Below, piece by piece: positions 27,563-36,008 of a stretch of DNA of 64,000 bases; positions within the stretch are counted from its first letter, which is position 1; each line of letters opens with the position of its first letter. Source of the stretch: Streptococcus cristatus ATCC 51100 (lineage in GTDB: Bacteria; Bacillota; Bacilli; Lactobacillales; Streptococcaceae); NCBI RefSeq assembly GCF_011612585.1, contig NZ_CP050133.1, positions 1,240,001 through 1,304,000 of the forward strand, read 5' to 3'. The notes under the pieces were generated by a model. That model saw only the letters and a list, made by a program, of their open reading frames with translations, made no database searches and had not been told where the DNA came from. The position numbers were made by a program, and so were the translations under genes.

Positions 27563-29209
27563 CTAACTTTTTAAAAGGTTCGATAAATACTTTCTAACTT
27601 TTTTTGCTAGGCTCTTGTGAGCCAGTTTTCCTTTCTGTTGGTTTAATCGCTCTGTTTCTCTTTGTAAATCTAATACAGAAGTCAATGGGGTTCCAGACAT
27701 GATTTTAAAATCATAGTCCTGTTCCCAAGCCAAATAAACTAACAAACTTTCTAAAACTTGAGGTTCAGTTTGAGCTGATAACTGGTAGTCGTTTTGAAAA
27801 AGTCTAATCAGAGCAGAAGGCTTAAACCAAAGAAAGCCACCATACACCCTAGAAAAAACAGGATATTGTTCAAAATCAAAAGTTTTCTGGCAAAGGAGCT
27901 CCTGCCAAATTGCAGCCATTTCTTTCCGATATGTTTTTTGCTCAAACAAACCATATCTGACTAAACTTGGAAGATCTGGTATAACGAGACCAAGCTTATC
28001 ATCTCGTTCCAATGCTTTAATACTAGCATTGGCATTTTCAAACATCATCTCCATCAGTTCTATACGCATCGCATTATCAAACTGAAGTATTCTATCTACT
28101 AAATTTACAGTAGAAATATGCCCAACGAAAGCAAATTTCTGTAATAAGTCGCTCTGTTCAAGCATCGCCTGCATAGAATTTTCTTCTTTGCCTAAAAGAA
28201 CTTGATAACGGTCTGATACAGTTTCCAAAAGCTGATCAAAGATTTCTTGGTCAGCTGTCGTCACCACAAATTGGTATTGTAGAGGAAGGAATTCCCATTT
28301 TTCTTTAAATTGGTCAAAGATTTGAAAGTCTGTCACATGAATATGAAGCGCTACCGGCTTTTCTGGCGAGTCATTCTTATCATCTTTCGAAAGCTGCTTA
28401 TCCTGCAACAGGCAGGGTACATCTGGACCAATATAATCAAATATATGCTCAGAAATTAAAGAAACCGGATAAGAAGTTCTCTCTTTGATTTCTTCCAGCA
28501 GATACCTCGCAGAAAAAGGATTGCCACTGATAGTTTTCACTTTCAAAAAGGGAACCTTTTTCTCAAGAATAGTAAAAGGCTTATAATAAGTAAAGTCTGG
28601 ATGAATTAAATCCGCTACTTCTTCTAGACGAGTATCAAATAAAGCTTGATAGGTAAAGCCTGCCCCTGTAAAATATTGGGTAAATTTCGTCTCGTAGTGG
28701 TCAATCACATCTTGAACATCAGTAAAATCTTTTACTTTTGTCCAAAATTCTTGAAAAGAAATTGCCCTCAATATCTGCTGCTTAAAGGTAACAAAATAGC
28801 TCTGCAAATGTTCTTCAAAATACTTTGTTTTTCGAAAGTTGGTCATACCCCAAAAATCAACCTGAGTATCCGCCTCAAAACGCTTATAAATAGGCTCCAA
28901 ATCCCAGAGCGGGCCAAAGCAAGTATCATTCATCAGAGTCAGAGAGTCATAGTTTTTGAGCACTTCAAAACCTACGGCGCTCATTCCATCCCGCCAAGCT
29001 GCAAAATCATAGCCTTGATTGTCTCTTTCCAACACATCGCTTATCCCAAATTCGTCTTGTAACTTTTTCTTAGTTGCTTCTTCAATATGACTATTTGAAA
29101 TAAAAAGGATTTTGGAAAACAGGGGCTTGAGCTGTTCTAATTGGTAGAAGACATGATTACTCACGCGCTTATATTTATTAAAATGAACATAGAGTAATAT
29201 TCGTTCCAT
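27563..29209 (-). CDS. rgpF: Rhamnan synthesis glycosyltransferase RgpF
   Basis: A 548-residue member of the rhamnan synthesis F family (COG3754). It opens MERILLYVHFNKYKRVSNHV and contains RDNQGYDFAAWRDGM, LMNDTCFGPLWDLEP and VDFWGMTNFRK, typical of RgpF/GacF. In S. mutans RgpF extends the rhamnose backbone with RgpB. It lies between the ABC transporter ATPase and the GacH-like gene in one operon. Confidence 0.9.
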   Translation of the reverse strand: MERILLYVHFNKYKRVSNHVFYQLEQLKPLFSKILFISNSHIEEATKKKLQDEFGISDVLERDNQGYDFAAWRDGMSAVGFEVLKNYDSLTLMNDTCFGPLWDLEPIYKRFEADTQVDFWGMTNFRKTKYFEEHLQSYFVTFKQQILRAISFQEFWTKVKDFTDVQDVIDHYETKFTQYFTGAGFTYQALFDTRLEEVADLIHPDFTYYKPFTILEKKVPFLKVKTISGNPFSARYLLEEIKERTSYPVSLISEHIFDYIGPDVPCLLQDKQLSKDDKNDSPEKPVALHIHVTDFQIFDQFKEKWEFLPLQYQFVVTTADQEIFDQLLETVSDRYQVLLGKEENSMQAMLEQSDLLQKFAFVGHISTVNLVDRILQFDNAMRIELMEMMFENANASIKALERDDKLGLVIPDLPSLVRYGLFEQKTYRKEMAAIWQELLCQKTFDFEQYPVFSRVYGGFLWFKPSALIRLFQNDYQLSAQTEPQVLESLLVYLAWEQDYDFKIMSGTPLTSVLDLQRETERLNQQKGKLAHKSLAKKVRKYLSNLLKS

Positions 29210-29226
29210 GAAAACACCTTATCATT

Positions 29227-30435
29227 TTATTGAGAGATTTCCCAGACCCCATTACGCTGAATCAAGCCCGTTGCTGAGTCTTTTGCAGAGGTATCGTCAT
29301 CTTTAAGATCCCGTCGGCTGATGATAAGGACTGGAGTATTCTTAGAATCTGCAAAGGCTAAAATCTGATTCTCTTCATCACGTACAGAAACCTGCAATTT
29401 CAATTTTGCATGATTAATTTGGGAAAGATGGCATTTGTATTTAAATGTCTTCTTGCCTGTTCCTTCTGTCAAATTATCCATTGAATTATCATTATATAAC
29501 CAAATCGTGCGGTCAATATCAGTCAGTGAAAAGGCTATGTAGGTTGGCATATCTTGATTGACTTGATAGCTAATCTCAAATTCAATTTCTTCAGTCGGTG
29601 CTATCTGAGGAGAGCTTAGTAGACGAACCTTTAAATCAGAGACTGCGACAGATTCCGTTTCAGCGACATAATCTTCGTTCATGGCTTTGGTGTCACTTGC
29701 ATTGTCTAAACTGTATTGGTTAGCTACATCATCAGGATTTCCGACAACTTTGACTAAGCCGTTCTCAATCAAAACAGCTTTATTACAATACTTTTTAACA
29801 GCATTCATATCGTGAGTTACTAAAATAGTTGTCTTTCCCGAATGCTTCCGTTCCATAAAATAATCATTACACTTGCGCTGAAAGGCTTCATCCCCAACAG
29901 CCAGAACCTCATCCAAAATCAGAATGTCACCTTGAGCCTTGATTGCCACAGAGAAAGCCAGACGAACCTGCATCCCACTAGAATAATTTTTGAGTTTTTG
30001 ATTCATAAACTCACCCAGCTCAGCAAATTCAACGATGTCGTCATACATGGCATCTACTTCTTCAGTTGAGAAGCCTAGCATGGCACCATTCATATAGACA
30101 TTCTCGCGGCCAGTCAGCTCTGGATTGAATCCAACACCCAGCTCGATAAAGGAAACCAACTTGCCATCAATGGTCACTGTTCCCTTTTCGGGAATATAAA
30201 TCTCTGAAATAATTTTCAGAAGAGTGGACTTGCCAGAACCGTTTCGCCCAACAATTCCATAAAAATCTCCCTTTTCCACTTCAAAGGAAATATCCTTAAG
30301 AACGTTCTGCTCTTTGTAACCCTTGATGCCTCGAAAACGGTTGACTAGGCTTGTCCTTAAACTTTGTGTTGACTCTGTTGGCAGTTTAAAAAACTTACTG
30401 ACATGGTCAACTTTTACTGCAATATTATTTGACAT
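29227..30435 (-). CDS. rgpD: Polysaccharide ABC transporter ATPase RgpD (Wzt-like)
   Basis: A 402-residue ATPase: Walker A GRNGSGKST, signature KNYSSGMQVRLAFSVA, Walker B ILILDEVLAVGDEAF, and an H-loop histidine in LVTHDMN. A C-terminal beta-rich extension (about 265-380) is like the substrate-recognition domain of Wzt. With RgpC it exports the lipid-linked rhamnan. Its ATG overlaps the rgpC stop by 1 bp. Confidence 0.93.
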   Translation of the reverse strand: MSNNIAVKVDHVSKFFKLPTESTQSLRTSLVNRFRGIKGYKEQNVLKDISFEVEKGDFYGIVGRNGSGKSTLLKIISEIYIPEKGTVTIDGKLVSFIELGVGFNPELTGRENVYMNGAMLGFSTEEVDAMYDDIVEFAELGEFMNQKLKNYSSGMQVRLAFSVAIKAQGDILILDEVLAVGDEAFQRKCNDYFMERKHSGKTTILVTHDMNAVKKYCNKAVLIENGLVKVVGNPDDVANQYSLDNASDTKAMNEDYVAETESVAVSDLKVRLLSSPQIAPTEEIEFEISYQVNQDMPTYIAFSLTDIDRTIWLYNDNSMDNLTEGTGKKTFKYKCHLSQINHAKLKLQVSVRDEENQILAFADSKNTPVLIISRRDLKDDDTSAKDSATGLIQRNGVWEISQ

Positions 30436-31244
30436 TATAAAATCTCCGCAAATCTCTTAGCATTTTTATTAAAGATATAATATCCAAGCCCAAATATCAC
30501 TACTGGCAATAAATAAGGAATCAGAGCAATCCAGTAATGATCCATCAAATCCCAGCCCCGAGTACTGCCTGAGAAAACGATAAAATGACGAAGATCTTGA
30601 ATAATCTGAGCCATTGGATTAAGCATCATCAGCTTAGCGACCAAAACATGCCCACCCTTCAGAATAAAAGTCAGTGAATAAATAATCGGTGTCGCATACA
30701 GGCCTGCCTGCAAAACCACTTCCCAAATGGGTCCAATATCACGATATTTAACAAAAAGAGTTGCCAACATAAAAGCAAAGCCAGCTGAAATCAAAACTAA
30801 TTCCAGAAACAGCGGGATAATAACTAGCCATCCTAGCGTGATTGACACGCCATTAATCAGTGCAAAAGCAAAAACGACCATTAAATTTATAGCATAGTTG
30901 ATTGCTGCACCAGTGATAGCTGAAAAAACGATAATTGATTTAGAAAAATTCAGTTTTCGTAGTAAGTCTCCTCGTGCAACAATGGACATCATGCCCATAT
31001 TGGTCGCTTCCGAGAAAAAGTTCCACGTCACCATCCCTAGAAGAAGCGATACTGCATAATGAGGCGTTCCATCATCAAAACGCAGGAAACGAACGAAAAC
31101 AAGATACATAATGGTAAAAAGCATTAAGGGTTTTAAAATCGACCACAAATGCCCAATGAAACTGCCTTGATAACGCAATTTGAAATCTGTTTTAACCAAC
31201 TCTCTCAAGAGAATCCAGTTTTTTTGGCTAAAATAATCTAGCAT
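30435..31244 (-). CDS. rgpC: Polysaccharide ABC transporter permease RgpC (Wzm-like)
   Basis: A 269-residue ABC-2-type permease with six membrane segments, beginning MLDYFSQKNWILLRELVKTD, with LRYQGSFIGHLWSILKPL and the GPIWEVVLQAGLYATPIIYS motif. It forms the membrane channel for rhamnan export with RgpD. It follows rgpB by 5 bp. Confidence 0.93.
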   Translation of the reverse strand: MLDYFSQKNWILLRELVKTDFKLRYQGSFIGHLWSILKPLMLFTIMYLVFVRFLRFDDGTPHYAVSLLLGMVTWNFFSEATNMGMMSIVARGDLLRKLNFSKSIIVFSAITGAAINYAINLMVVFAFALINGVSITLGWLVIIPLFLELVLISAGFAFMLATLFVKYRDIGPIWEVVLQAGLYATPIIYSLTFILKGGHVLVAKLMMLNPMAQIIQDLRHFIVFSGSTRGWDLMDHYWIALIPYLLPVVIFGLGYYIFNKNAKRFAEIL

Positions 31245-31249
31245 GCATA

Positions 31250-32185
31250 TTACTCCTTATAAGCAAATTTTGTGAGAATGAGCGTCGTGAAAACCAAAGT
31301 ATGAAAGGCACGATTTTTTCTGTAACCATACTTTCGAATCCGTCGCAGTCGCTCTGCAAAAGGGGCTTCCATGATTGTCACAAAATTTTCAATAATTTCT
31401 CTATTTTCAGTTGTCAGAGGCTGGCTGAGAAGGTTGCGGACCTGAGTCTGACTGTCTTTTATCAATTTCCAATATTTAGCAAATAGACGGCTAGGATGAA
31501 TCCAGTTCTTCATCCGCTTGCGTAAGGTTCGGGCTCCCAATACATTATTCGAATGCTGGCGATAGAGCTCACCTGGCTGATCCAGATAAACGAGTTGCCC
31601 AAAAGCCGAAGCCAACAAGCCCAGATACCAATCGTGCATGAGCAGTTCATGCTCCTCCTGCCCTGTCCACAAATCAGCCAGAGCGCGGTTAATCATCGAA
31701 ACGCCACCTGTCACCGTATTTTCCGTCAATTCTTGAATCAATTCTGTATTGGCATGGTCAGACTGCGTCCGAATCATACTTTCGTGAACAACATTTAGCT
31801 CCTGATCCACCACTTTTAAATCCATATAAACCAACAAAGGTACGGAAGCATCATAGTTTTCTGCTGCCGCCAACTGAATCGCCAACTTATCCGGCAACCA
31901 GACATCATCCTGATCACTAAAAAAGTAAACATCCGAATCCTGATACTTAAGCAGGCTATAAAAACTCTTAATGACACCCAAATTTTGAGCTTCTTCCGGA
32001 TTGATAAAGAAGATCCGGTCGTCCTGTTGGCAAAAATCCTCAATAATCGCTCGCGTCTCATCACTAGATCCGTCATCTCGAATCAAAAGCTGCCAGTCCC
32101 TATAGGTTTGGGCTTGAATACTTTCAATCTGCTCTGTCAGAAACTGCTCACCATTATAGGTCGACAGAAGAATAGTCACTTTCAT
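31250..32185 (-). CDS. rgpB: Rhamnosyltransferase RgpB (GT2)
   Basis: A 311-residue GT-A fold enzyme: VTILLSTYNGEQFLTEQIES, IRDDGSSDET, and the FFSDQDDVWLPDK metal-binding motif. The LMHDWYLGLLASAFG segment is typical of the RgpB/GacC family, which extends the polyrhamnose backbone using dTDP-rhamnose. It overlaps rgpA by 4 bp. Confidence 0.92.
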   Translation of the reverse strand: MKVTILLSTYNGEQFLTEQIESIQAQTYRDWQLLIRDDGSSDETRAIIEDFCQQDDRIFFINPEEAQNLGVIKSFYSLLKYQDSDVYFFSDQDDVWLPDKLAIQLAAAENYDASVPLLVYMDLKVVDQELNVVHESMIRTQSDHANTELIQELTENTVTGGVSMINRALADLWTGQEEHELLMHDWYLGLLASAFGQLVYLDQPGELYRQHSNNVLGARTLRKRMKNWIHPSRLFAKYWKLIKDSQTQVRNLLSQPLTTENREIIENFVTIMEAPFAERLRRIRKYGYRKNRAFHTLVFTTLILTKFAYKE

Positions 32186-33330
32186 GATAAAAATAGCTCC
32201 TCGTATTCACCTACAATTTTTTCCCAGGTGTAGTTTTCTTTCATATTTTCTTTGGCTGCCTGACCTAGCTCAGAAAAATCAAGTTGGCCATCCACTTTGT
32301 CAATCAGCTGGGCCAACTGCCCCTCTTCTTTTTGCCAATACAAAGCTGTCTCTTGAGCTACTTGATGATTGAAATCCACATCCAAAACCAAATTGGCATC
32401 AGTCTGAGCCAGAGCTTCCAAGAGTCCAGGATTAGTTCCACCGACTTCGTGGCCATGCAAGTAGGCAAAGGCTTGATTGCGGATATATTTGAGCAGTTCC
32501 TGATCATAAACAGTCCCGACAAACTTAATCCGAGAGTCCTTGTCAAAACCCGTTTTCTGCTTTAACTCTTCAAAATAAGAATTCCCTTCATGATTGCAGA
32601 TAATCAGCAAGTCACGTTGGGTTTTGGATTTCATAAATTCCCGAATGATGGTCTCGTAGTTATTTTCTGGCACAAAACGTCCAACAATCAAATAATATTC
32701 CTTTTCTCTGCTCTGCCATTTCTCAAAAAAATCATGCACGCGAGCATCCTGAGAGTCAAGAGACGATAGCTGGAGATCTGTCCCATAAGCAATGAAAGCT
32801 GTCTTAGACCAAGGATAGGATTCTTTTATATAACTCTCAATGCCTTGGTTGTCCGCAATGACCAGATCAGCATGCTTGGTCATAACCTTCTCAGAATATT
32901 TAAGATAAGCTTGAACTGGCTTAGGCCACTTAGCCCGCTTCCATTCCAGACCATCCGGATTGATAAAGAAAGTCCCGCCCGCTTTATGAATTTTATGTGC
33001 AAAAGGCGCCACAAAGGCTCCAATCGTATTGCCCAAAATATAAAAAATTGGACGCTCAATCTGCTGCTCTTGCACTAGCTTTAAAGAATAATTGATGGAC
33101 ATCATATCATAGGCGATCACCCGAGCCGGCCCTAATTTAGGAGCCTTAATGGTGAAGCAATCCACTCCCTTGTAATCAAAATGATGAAAAGCTTCATCAT
33201 CCGACAAACAAGCTACATGATACTGGATTTTGGAAGAAACCTTATTTTCTACTAATTTTTCAACAAAGGTTTCAAATCCTCCATATTTAGCAGGAAGTCC
33301 TCGACTCCCGATGATGAAGACATGTCTCAT
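32182..33330 (-). CDS. rgpA: Rhamnosyltransferase RgpA (DUF1972/GT4 type)
   Basis: A 382-residue GT-B enzyme opening MRHVFIIGSRGLPAKYGGFE, the DUF1972 signature of RgpA/GacB/Cps2T. The C-terminal half has VGRFVPENNYETIIREF and HGHEVGGTNPGLLEALA. It places the first rhamnose on the lipid-linked GlcNAc. First gene of the rgpABCDF-gacH unit, with AGAGG before the ATG and its own extended -10 upstream. Confidence 0.92.
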   Translation of the reverse strand: MRHVFIIGSRGLPAKYGGFETFVEKLVENKVSSKIQYHVACLSDDEAFHHFDYKGVDCFTIKAPKLGPARVIAYDMMSINYSLKLVQEQQIERPIFYILGNTIGAFVAPFAHKIHKAGGTFFINPDGLEWKRAKWPKPVQAYLKYSEKVMTKHADLVIADNQGIESYIKESYPWSKTAFIAYGTDLQLSSLDSQDARVHDFFEKWQSREKEYYLIVGRFVPENNYETIIREFMKSKTQRDLLIICNHEGNSYFEELKQKTGFDKDSRIKFVGTVYDQELLKYIRNQAFAYLHGHEVGGTNPGLLEALAQTDANLVLDVDFNHQVAQETALYWQKEEGQLAQLIDKVDGQLDFSELGQAAKENMKENYTWEKIVGEYEELFLS

Positions 33331-33365
33331 GCTTTTCCTCTATTCAAAGATTTACAATCTAGTCT

Positions 33366-33374
33366 ATTATATCA
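33366..33374 (-). promoter_or_regulatory. Extended -10 promoter of the rgpA operon
   Basis: TG-A-TATAAT on the minus strand between the terminator at 33407-33439 and rgpA, about 36 nt before the ATG. Confidence 0.65.
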
Positions 33375-33406
33375 TTTTCTTGGTGATTTGTGTTGCAAAG
33401 AAAGAA

Positions 33407-33439
33407 ACAGTAAATGTCATTTCTTTTACCATTTACTGT
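33407..33439 (-). terminator. Terminator of the flippase/glycosyltransferase unit
   Basis: ACAGTAAATG (33407-33416) with CATTTACTGT (33430-33439), minus-strand tail TTCTTTCTTTG. It separates this unit from the rgpA operon. Confidence 0.75.
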
Positions 33440-33455
33440 CTCTTAATAATATTCA

Positions 33456-34691
33456 CTATTTTATAATTCTTCTTATAATTTTTTTAAATAGGTGGGTAAT
33501 TTTTCTTTCAGATACTTTTTTGAATTCAAATAGACTATTAAAATAATACAATAATTTCTTATTTCTCACATTATCCTCTGTTATTGCACTTAACAACTCA
33601 GCATAGTTGTTTTCTATTCGATAAACATTTTGAATCCTCTCCCTTTGTTTTACAACAAAGTCTTTTTGCTGTGAGAAATTTTTTATAGAATCTTGCAAAA
33701 TACTCGTCAACTGTTCAATATTTCCTAATTGGTAAATAGTACCGACTTCAAATAAATTGTAGGCTGTCATATATCCTTGATTATCTGATATAATCGTTGG
33801 AATCCCATTTAAAATAGCCTCTATGTATACTAAACCAAAAGTTTCAATTTTGGAAGTAAAAACACAGATATCTTCTGATGTTAACTCTTCCCAAGGATTA
33901 TCCTTGTGCCCCAAAAAGAAAATATTTGTTAATCGGTTCTTTTGGATATAATCATCACATTTCTTTTTATAAGTTTCATCCCAACCACCAATAAATACAA
34001 GCTCATAATCCGAAGCATTTTCTAAATTTTGATAAGCTTGAATCAGTTCAATCTGATTTTTATTATCATTTACTCGACCAACAGAAACAAACCTTTTCTT
34101 ACTTCCTTGTTTTAGTTTTATTGATACGACTTCATTATGTGAAATAAACGATTTAATTTCACGCTGAGGCAAGATAAAAGATAGCGATTTTTGAAGGTTT
34201 CCTGTAACAGTGAATATCTCATCTGCTAAAGAGTCTATAACACCAATTTTCTCTTTATAATAACCAAATTCTCCCTCAGGAAATTCATGAATCAGCCAGA
34301 AATGCGGAATATCCTCACAAGCTGCTGCTACTGCTCCTTGAAACATATTAACTGTATTTGTAATGACCAAGTCAATATGGCTATCTGCCATTAACTTTCT
34401 CAGCGCAGCAATATTTTCTTGGTAAGAATTTACCCTCTCTTCATGAGTTCCAGGAAGACCACCTGGTGCATCCTCCCACCACCATTTAACCGATGGCAGA
34501 GCAATGGTTCTAATTCCTTCTTTTGCAAGAGTAGAAATATAGTCTTGCTGGACTTGGACATGATAATCTGGTATCGCATTGATAACGTGATAGCCATCTT
34601 GAACCAAATACTTCATCAGATGGAAAATAGAAATCTCTGCCCCATTATCCAATGTTCCAGTCGGCGAAATGAATAAAATGTTTTTCTTCAT
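33456..34691 (-). CDS. Glycosyltransferase, GT4 family
   Basis: A 411-residue GT-B enzyme: NILFISPTGTLDNGAEISIF at the N-terminus and, in the C-terminal domain, FVSVGRVNDNKNQIELIQAYQ and CVFTSKIETFGLVYIEAILNGIP with the conserved ExFGxxxxE nucleotide-sugar motif. Last gene of the flippase unit. Sugar and acceptor are unknown; a side-chain role on the rhamnan is the natural inference. Confidence 0.85.
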   Translation of the reverse strand: MKKNILFISPTGTLDNGAEISIFHLMKYLVQDGYHVINAIPDYHVQVQQDYISTLAKEGIRTIALPSVKWWWEDAPGGLPGTHEERVNSYQENIAALRKLMADSHIDLVITNTVNMFQGAVAAACEDIPHFWLIHEFPEGEFGYYKEKIGVIDSLADEIFTVTGNLQKSLSFILPQREIKSFISHNEVVSIKLKQGSKKRFVSVGRVNDNKNQIELIQAYQNLENASDYELVFIGGWDETYKKKCDDYIQKNRLTNIFFLGHKDNPWEELTSEDICVFTSKIETFGLVYIEAILNGIPTIISDNQGYMTAYNLFEVGTIYQLGNIEQLTSILQDSIKNFSQQKDFVVKQRERIQNVYRIENNYAELLSAITEDNVRNKKLLYYFNSLFEFKKVSERKITHLFKKIIRRIIK

Positions 34692-34700
34692 AGCTTATCC

Positions 34701-36008
34701 TTACCAATTCCAATAGAATGGAATCATTAAATAGATTGAAATTAAAAAGTTAGCTGACAAAGTGCCTATAAGCAAGTTTTTAACTGTCCGCTCCTGAATC
34801 TCCAGCTTGCCTATATTTGCAAGAAGGGGTAAGAATAGAATTAGGAAAGGCGTGAAATAGCGGCCCTGAGTTCCAACGGATATCTGAGCACCTTTTCCTA
34901 AAACAATTGGAGTCCACTCTAGGTACATGATAGTGACAACAGCAATGACCTGCAAAAGGAAAAGATATGCAGAGACAGTTGCATAGGACTTCGTCATAAA
35001 ATCCTTCTTAGACTGCAAGAAAATGATAGTCAGTACCGCTACATCAAGAAAGATTAGCCACAGGGGCAACTGAATGGTGAAAATACCCAAAAATCCAAAG
35101 AGACCAATGGTCAATATGGTATTGAGGTCACCGTTCATGCGCTGTTTAAACAAAGTGTTGAGCAGAACCCTACTGTAGTGGAAAATCCCTCCTTGATGAC
35201 GAAAAAGCAAATGCAAGGCTAAGAAAACAGCAACAAAAGCCAAACTGTAAAAAACATAGCGATGACGACCAATAAATGCCTTGATCGCCAGAAAAGGCTT
35301 GTTCAAAACAGCTAAGAATCCTTCAATTTCAAAATCAATGAAAGGCAACAAGCCTAGCAATAAGACATTGTTCAGTTTGGTTGCAAAGAGTCCAACAGAT
35401 ATAATCAAAAGCTGGATGAAATTCTTATTGGTAAATTTCTTGCTGGAAGCAATATTAGTGAAAAAACCAATAACTAGCATAATCTCCAAATAGTTCATTA
35501 CATCATAGGAGAGAGAAGCTGCCTGCTGAACCATAATCGGCAGAAGTGAAATGAAAAAGAGAGCCTTCTTGCCGTACTTAAAATACTTAATCAGGAAGTA
35601 AACACCCAAAATATAGGCTAGGCCATTAAAGAATCGCCCCATCATGATAATAACTCCCACTGATGGATAGATAAACGATCCCAAGGTCATGCCAATTAGC
35701 TGCGGTAAAAAGGAAAGAGTTTTTAAATTAATCCCCAAAGTAGACTCTTCCTGAGATAAATCCAATTTTTCCGTAAAAAGCTTCTTATACTCTGTTGGAG
35801 AAATATGCGGTTCCGAAGAGATATTTTCCATCCACTTGTAGGTTTTCTCTGTCGGTTTATGGAAAATCTCCCAAGTCATGCGGGCGTGATTCATCTCATC
35901 TGGAACACGGTTGATCGGTTGAACCACCATAAATGTCATAACAAAGACCGTCGCCAAGACCAAAAAGATATTTTCTATTTTTATCGTCTTACTTCTTTTC
36001 AAAATCAT
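34701..36008 (-). CDS. DUF2142-family polytopic membrane protein, probable GT-C-type transferase
   Basis: A 435-residue protein with about 11 membrane segments. An early extracellular loop holds PINRVPDEMNHARMTWEI, with the Asp-Glu pair placed like the catalytic acids of GT-C transferases. This could be the enzyme that moves a lipid-phosphate-linked sugar made by the GacI-like transferase onto the rhamnan outside the cell, the role of GacL in S. pyogenes. That is inference from topology and context. The start overlaps the upstream gene by 20 bp. Confidence 0.75.
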   Translation of the reverse strand: MILKRSKTIKIENIFLVLATVFVMTFMVVQPINRVPDEMNHARMTWEIFHKPTEKTYKWMENISSEPHISPTEYKKLFTEKLDLSQEESTLGINLKTLSFLPQLIGMTLGSFIYPSVGVIIMMGRFFNGLAYILGVYFLIKYFKYGKKALFFISLLPIMVQQAASLSYDVMNYLEIMLVIGFFTNIASSKKFTNKNFIQLLIISVGLFATKLNNVLLLGLLPFIDFEIEGFLAVLNKPFLAIKAFIGRHRYVFYSLAFVAVFLALHLLFRHQGGIFHYSRVLLNTLFKQRMNGDLNTILTIGLFGFLGIFTIQLPLWLIFLDVAVLTIIFLQSKKDFMTKSYATVSAYLFLLQVIAVVTIMYLEWTPIVLGKGAQISVGTQGRYFTPFLILFLPLLANIGKLEIQERTVKNLLIGTLSANFLISIYLMIPFYWNW